NCBI GenBank assembly: GCA_964506435.1
Contig: CAZDLK010000015.1
Span: forward strand, 1 to 32,750
Length of the DNA stretch: 32,750 bases
Direction of reading: 5' to 3'
DNA from: JAOZHU01 sp964506435
GTDB taxonomy: Archaea > Thermoproteota > Bathyarchaeia > Bathyarchaeales > Bathycorpusculaceae
Position 1 is the stretch's first letter, and every line of letters begins with the position of its first letter. Below are positions 31,731 to 32,750 of the stretch, piece by piece. Position numbers and translations under genes: made by a program. The notes beneath the pieces were generated by a model. That model was not told the origin of the DNA. It saw only the letters and a list, made by a program, of their open reading frames with translations, and ran no database searches.

Positions 31731-32345
31731 ATGAACTTCATAGAGAGTATGTTAGCTGAAACACTCAAGGATGCGGATCCAGCTCTCGATTTAGCAGGCG
31801 CAGACCGCAAAGTCCTCCAAGTTGCCTGCGAAGATCTCACAAACTACTTGAAGTACCACTGGAACCTCGTCGCACAAGAGGCAAACCAATGCGAAATCGT
31901 CGAGCGGCTGGAACAATTTTTCAAAGAAAACCCTCTTGAACTAGAAGAGTTTCTAGCCATGTGGGCAGGTACATGGTTCAGAAAATGGAAAGAGCGCGTT
32001 AAACTGCTCATAGGCGAACAAAACGCCAGCAGCTGGGCTAAAGCCTCAAAAAACCTCAGCAACGCCGAGCCGATGTGGCGGCGAATTGGGCGCAAGCAAG
32101 AAATCCGCGAAGTTGTAGCCGCTACGCTGATCAAAAACGGAGAAATCTGCGGCACCGAAATTCTCTCAGAAAACCTCATAAAAATGGAATTAGGCGAAAA
32201 GCGCCTGCAAAACTTTAATGATAAAGAACGGCTTTTAGTGGCTGTGAATAACGCGCTGAAAAGAGCACGGGATATGGCTCAAAGCCGAGGACCTTTGATA
32301 TTCGTTAAAATCGACAAGGGCTACTACAACACTACAAATACCTGA
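31731..32345 (+). CDS. Hypothetical soluble helical protein
   Basis: From ATG 31731 the protein has about 204 residues (MNFIESMLAETLKDADPALD), mostly helical and charged, with no membrane segment and few cysteines. A basic central region (GTWFRKWKERVKLL) and a winged-helix-like end (IREVVAATLIKNGEICGTEI) could bind nucleic acid. I recognise no family. It lies between a HAD phosphatase and the L37e-LSm pair. Codon use is A/C-rich, like that of the phosphatase. Confidence 0.55.
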   Translation: MNFIESMLAETLKDADPALDLAGADRKVLQVACEDLTNYLKYHWNLVAQEANQCEIVERLEQFFKENPLELEEFLAMWAGTWFRKWKERVKLLIGEQNASSWAKASKNLSNAEPMWRRIGRKQEIREVVAATLIKNGEICGTEILSENLIKMELGEKRLQNFNDKERLLVAVNNALKRARDMAQSRGPLIFVKIDKGYYNTTNT

Positions 32346-32439
32346 AACTCGGCTGCATTTTCGCTACTCACGTCTAAACTGCACAATTAACGTTTTTGAA
32401 CACAGCAAAAGCAGACTGCGATTTCAAGCGTGGAACCGC

Positions 32440-32637
32440 TTAACTTATTCTTTGTCTCTGCAGCGTCTTAGTTTGCCAGTTGTACTCTCTGATAGTAGTG
32501 GTTTCTCCGTAACCGCACGCCGCGCACCGTTTTTTGCGCACATGATAAGAGTGTCTTCCGCAACGTCGGCAACGAATGTGCACGGTTTTGCCTTGACGTT
32601 TGCCGAAGGATGGTGTACCCTTTCCCAATGTTGTCAC
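32440..32637 (-). CDS. rpl37e: 50S ribosomal protein L37e
   Basis: The 65-residue protein matches L37e along its whole length: GKGTPSFGKRQGKTVHIRCR, then RCGRHSYHVRKKRCAACGYG. The four zinc-binding cysteines are in C-R-R-C and C-A-A-C. It is an archaeal/eukaryotic large-subunit protein. The GTG start overlaps the TGA of the upstream LSm gene (GTGA), so translation is coupled. This LSm-L37e order is a well-known archaeal operon. Confidence 0.95.
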   Translation of the reverse strand: MTTLGKGTPSFGKRQGKTVHIRCRRCGRHSYHVRKKRCAACGYGETTTIREYNWQTKTLQRQRIS

Positions 32638-32750
32638 CTGGGCGGCGGTGAAATAAGAACTACGTTGTCGCCGCGGACAATTATAAGTCCTAGTTTCTTC
32701 ATGTTCTCGACGTTTGTGGTGTCTTCTGTTTCTTCCAAAACAAGATTTAA
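32634..32750 (-). CDS. LSm/Sm-like RNA-binding protein, C-terminal part (cut by right edge)
   Basis: The last 38 residues of an Sm-like protein are visible, with NMKKLGLIIVRGDNVVLISP, the Sm2 motif (IxRGxNVVxI) that completes the RNA-binding fold. The start lies outside the window. LSm proteins form rings that bind U-rich RNA. The stop overlaps the start of L37e. I infer the family from this motif and the gene order. Confidence 0.9.
   Translation of the reverse strand, partial: LNLVLEETEDTTNVENMKKLGLIIVRGDNVVLISPPPR

Noticed and set aside
1..32750. CRISPR arrays, transposases, integrases, tRNA or rRNA genes
   Set aside because: No regularly spaced repeats, no recombinase motifs and no cloverleaf or rRNA landmarks were found by reading both strands; a covariance-model scan would be needed to exclude small RNAs.

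Overview
The window looks like a chromosome segment of an archaeon. The evidence is a TATA-binding protein with two core repeats, a family B DNA polymerase, an LSm / ribosomal protein L37e pair, RNase Z, a THUMP-type tRNA methyltransferase, a TtuA/Ncs6-type tRNA thiolase, and TATA boxes about 25 bases upstream of plausible transcription starts. Several secreted proteins (N-terminal membrane anchor, PQQ-like propeller, NosD-like beta-helix, a small WGTL/PG family protein) resemble those I associate with Candidatus Bathyarchaeia. That placement is an inference and was not checked by search.

Layout. Positions 1-2900 hold the end of a surface protein, a frameshifted DUF1616 membrane-protein gene, a small secreted protein and a DUF457-type membrane protein. 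Positions 3050-8000 hold a DRE-TIM (LeuA/homocitrate synthase-like) enzyme, a BioB/LipS-like radical SAM enzyme on the other strand, and a family B polymerase. The polymerase keeps its polymerisation motifs, but all three exonuclease motifs are altered. Positions 8000-10720 form an AT-rich island of three co-directional genes: a winged-helix protein ending in a HEPN/Abi-like domain with an RNMTHH motif, a DUF5343-like protein, and a six-helix membrane protein. This is my best candidate for an undescribed, possibly defensive, system.

Positions 10900-15000 carry a small basic protein, a TtuA/Ncs6-type thiolase, an orphan iron/B12-type binding protein with a perfect palindrome beside its TATA box, a nucleotidyltransferase, and TBP. 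A 466-base gene-free stretch follows, ending in a large hairpin with T-runs on both sides. Positions 15460-20000 contain a PQQ-like propeller protein whose signal peptide seems to start at an ACG codon, an archaeal RNase HI, an OsmC-like protein and small proteins. Positions 20050-22970 are an importer operon (28-codon leader ORF, fused double permease, PotA-like ATPase) without a binding protein.

Positions 22983-25000 encode a GT2 glycosyltransferase with an N-terminal MshEN-like domain. Positions 25200-28050 are a compact operon for PRPP synthase, tRNA G10 methyltransferase and RNase Z. It is followed by a TIM-barrel isomerase-like protein, a NosD-like surface protein, a HAD phosphatase, a conserved-looking hypothetical, and the L37e-LSm pair cut by the right edge. 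I found no tRNA, rRNA, CRISPR array, transposase or integrase.
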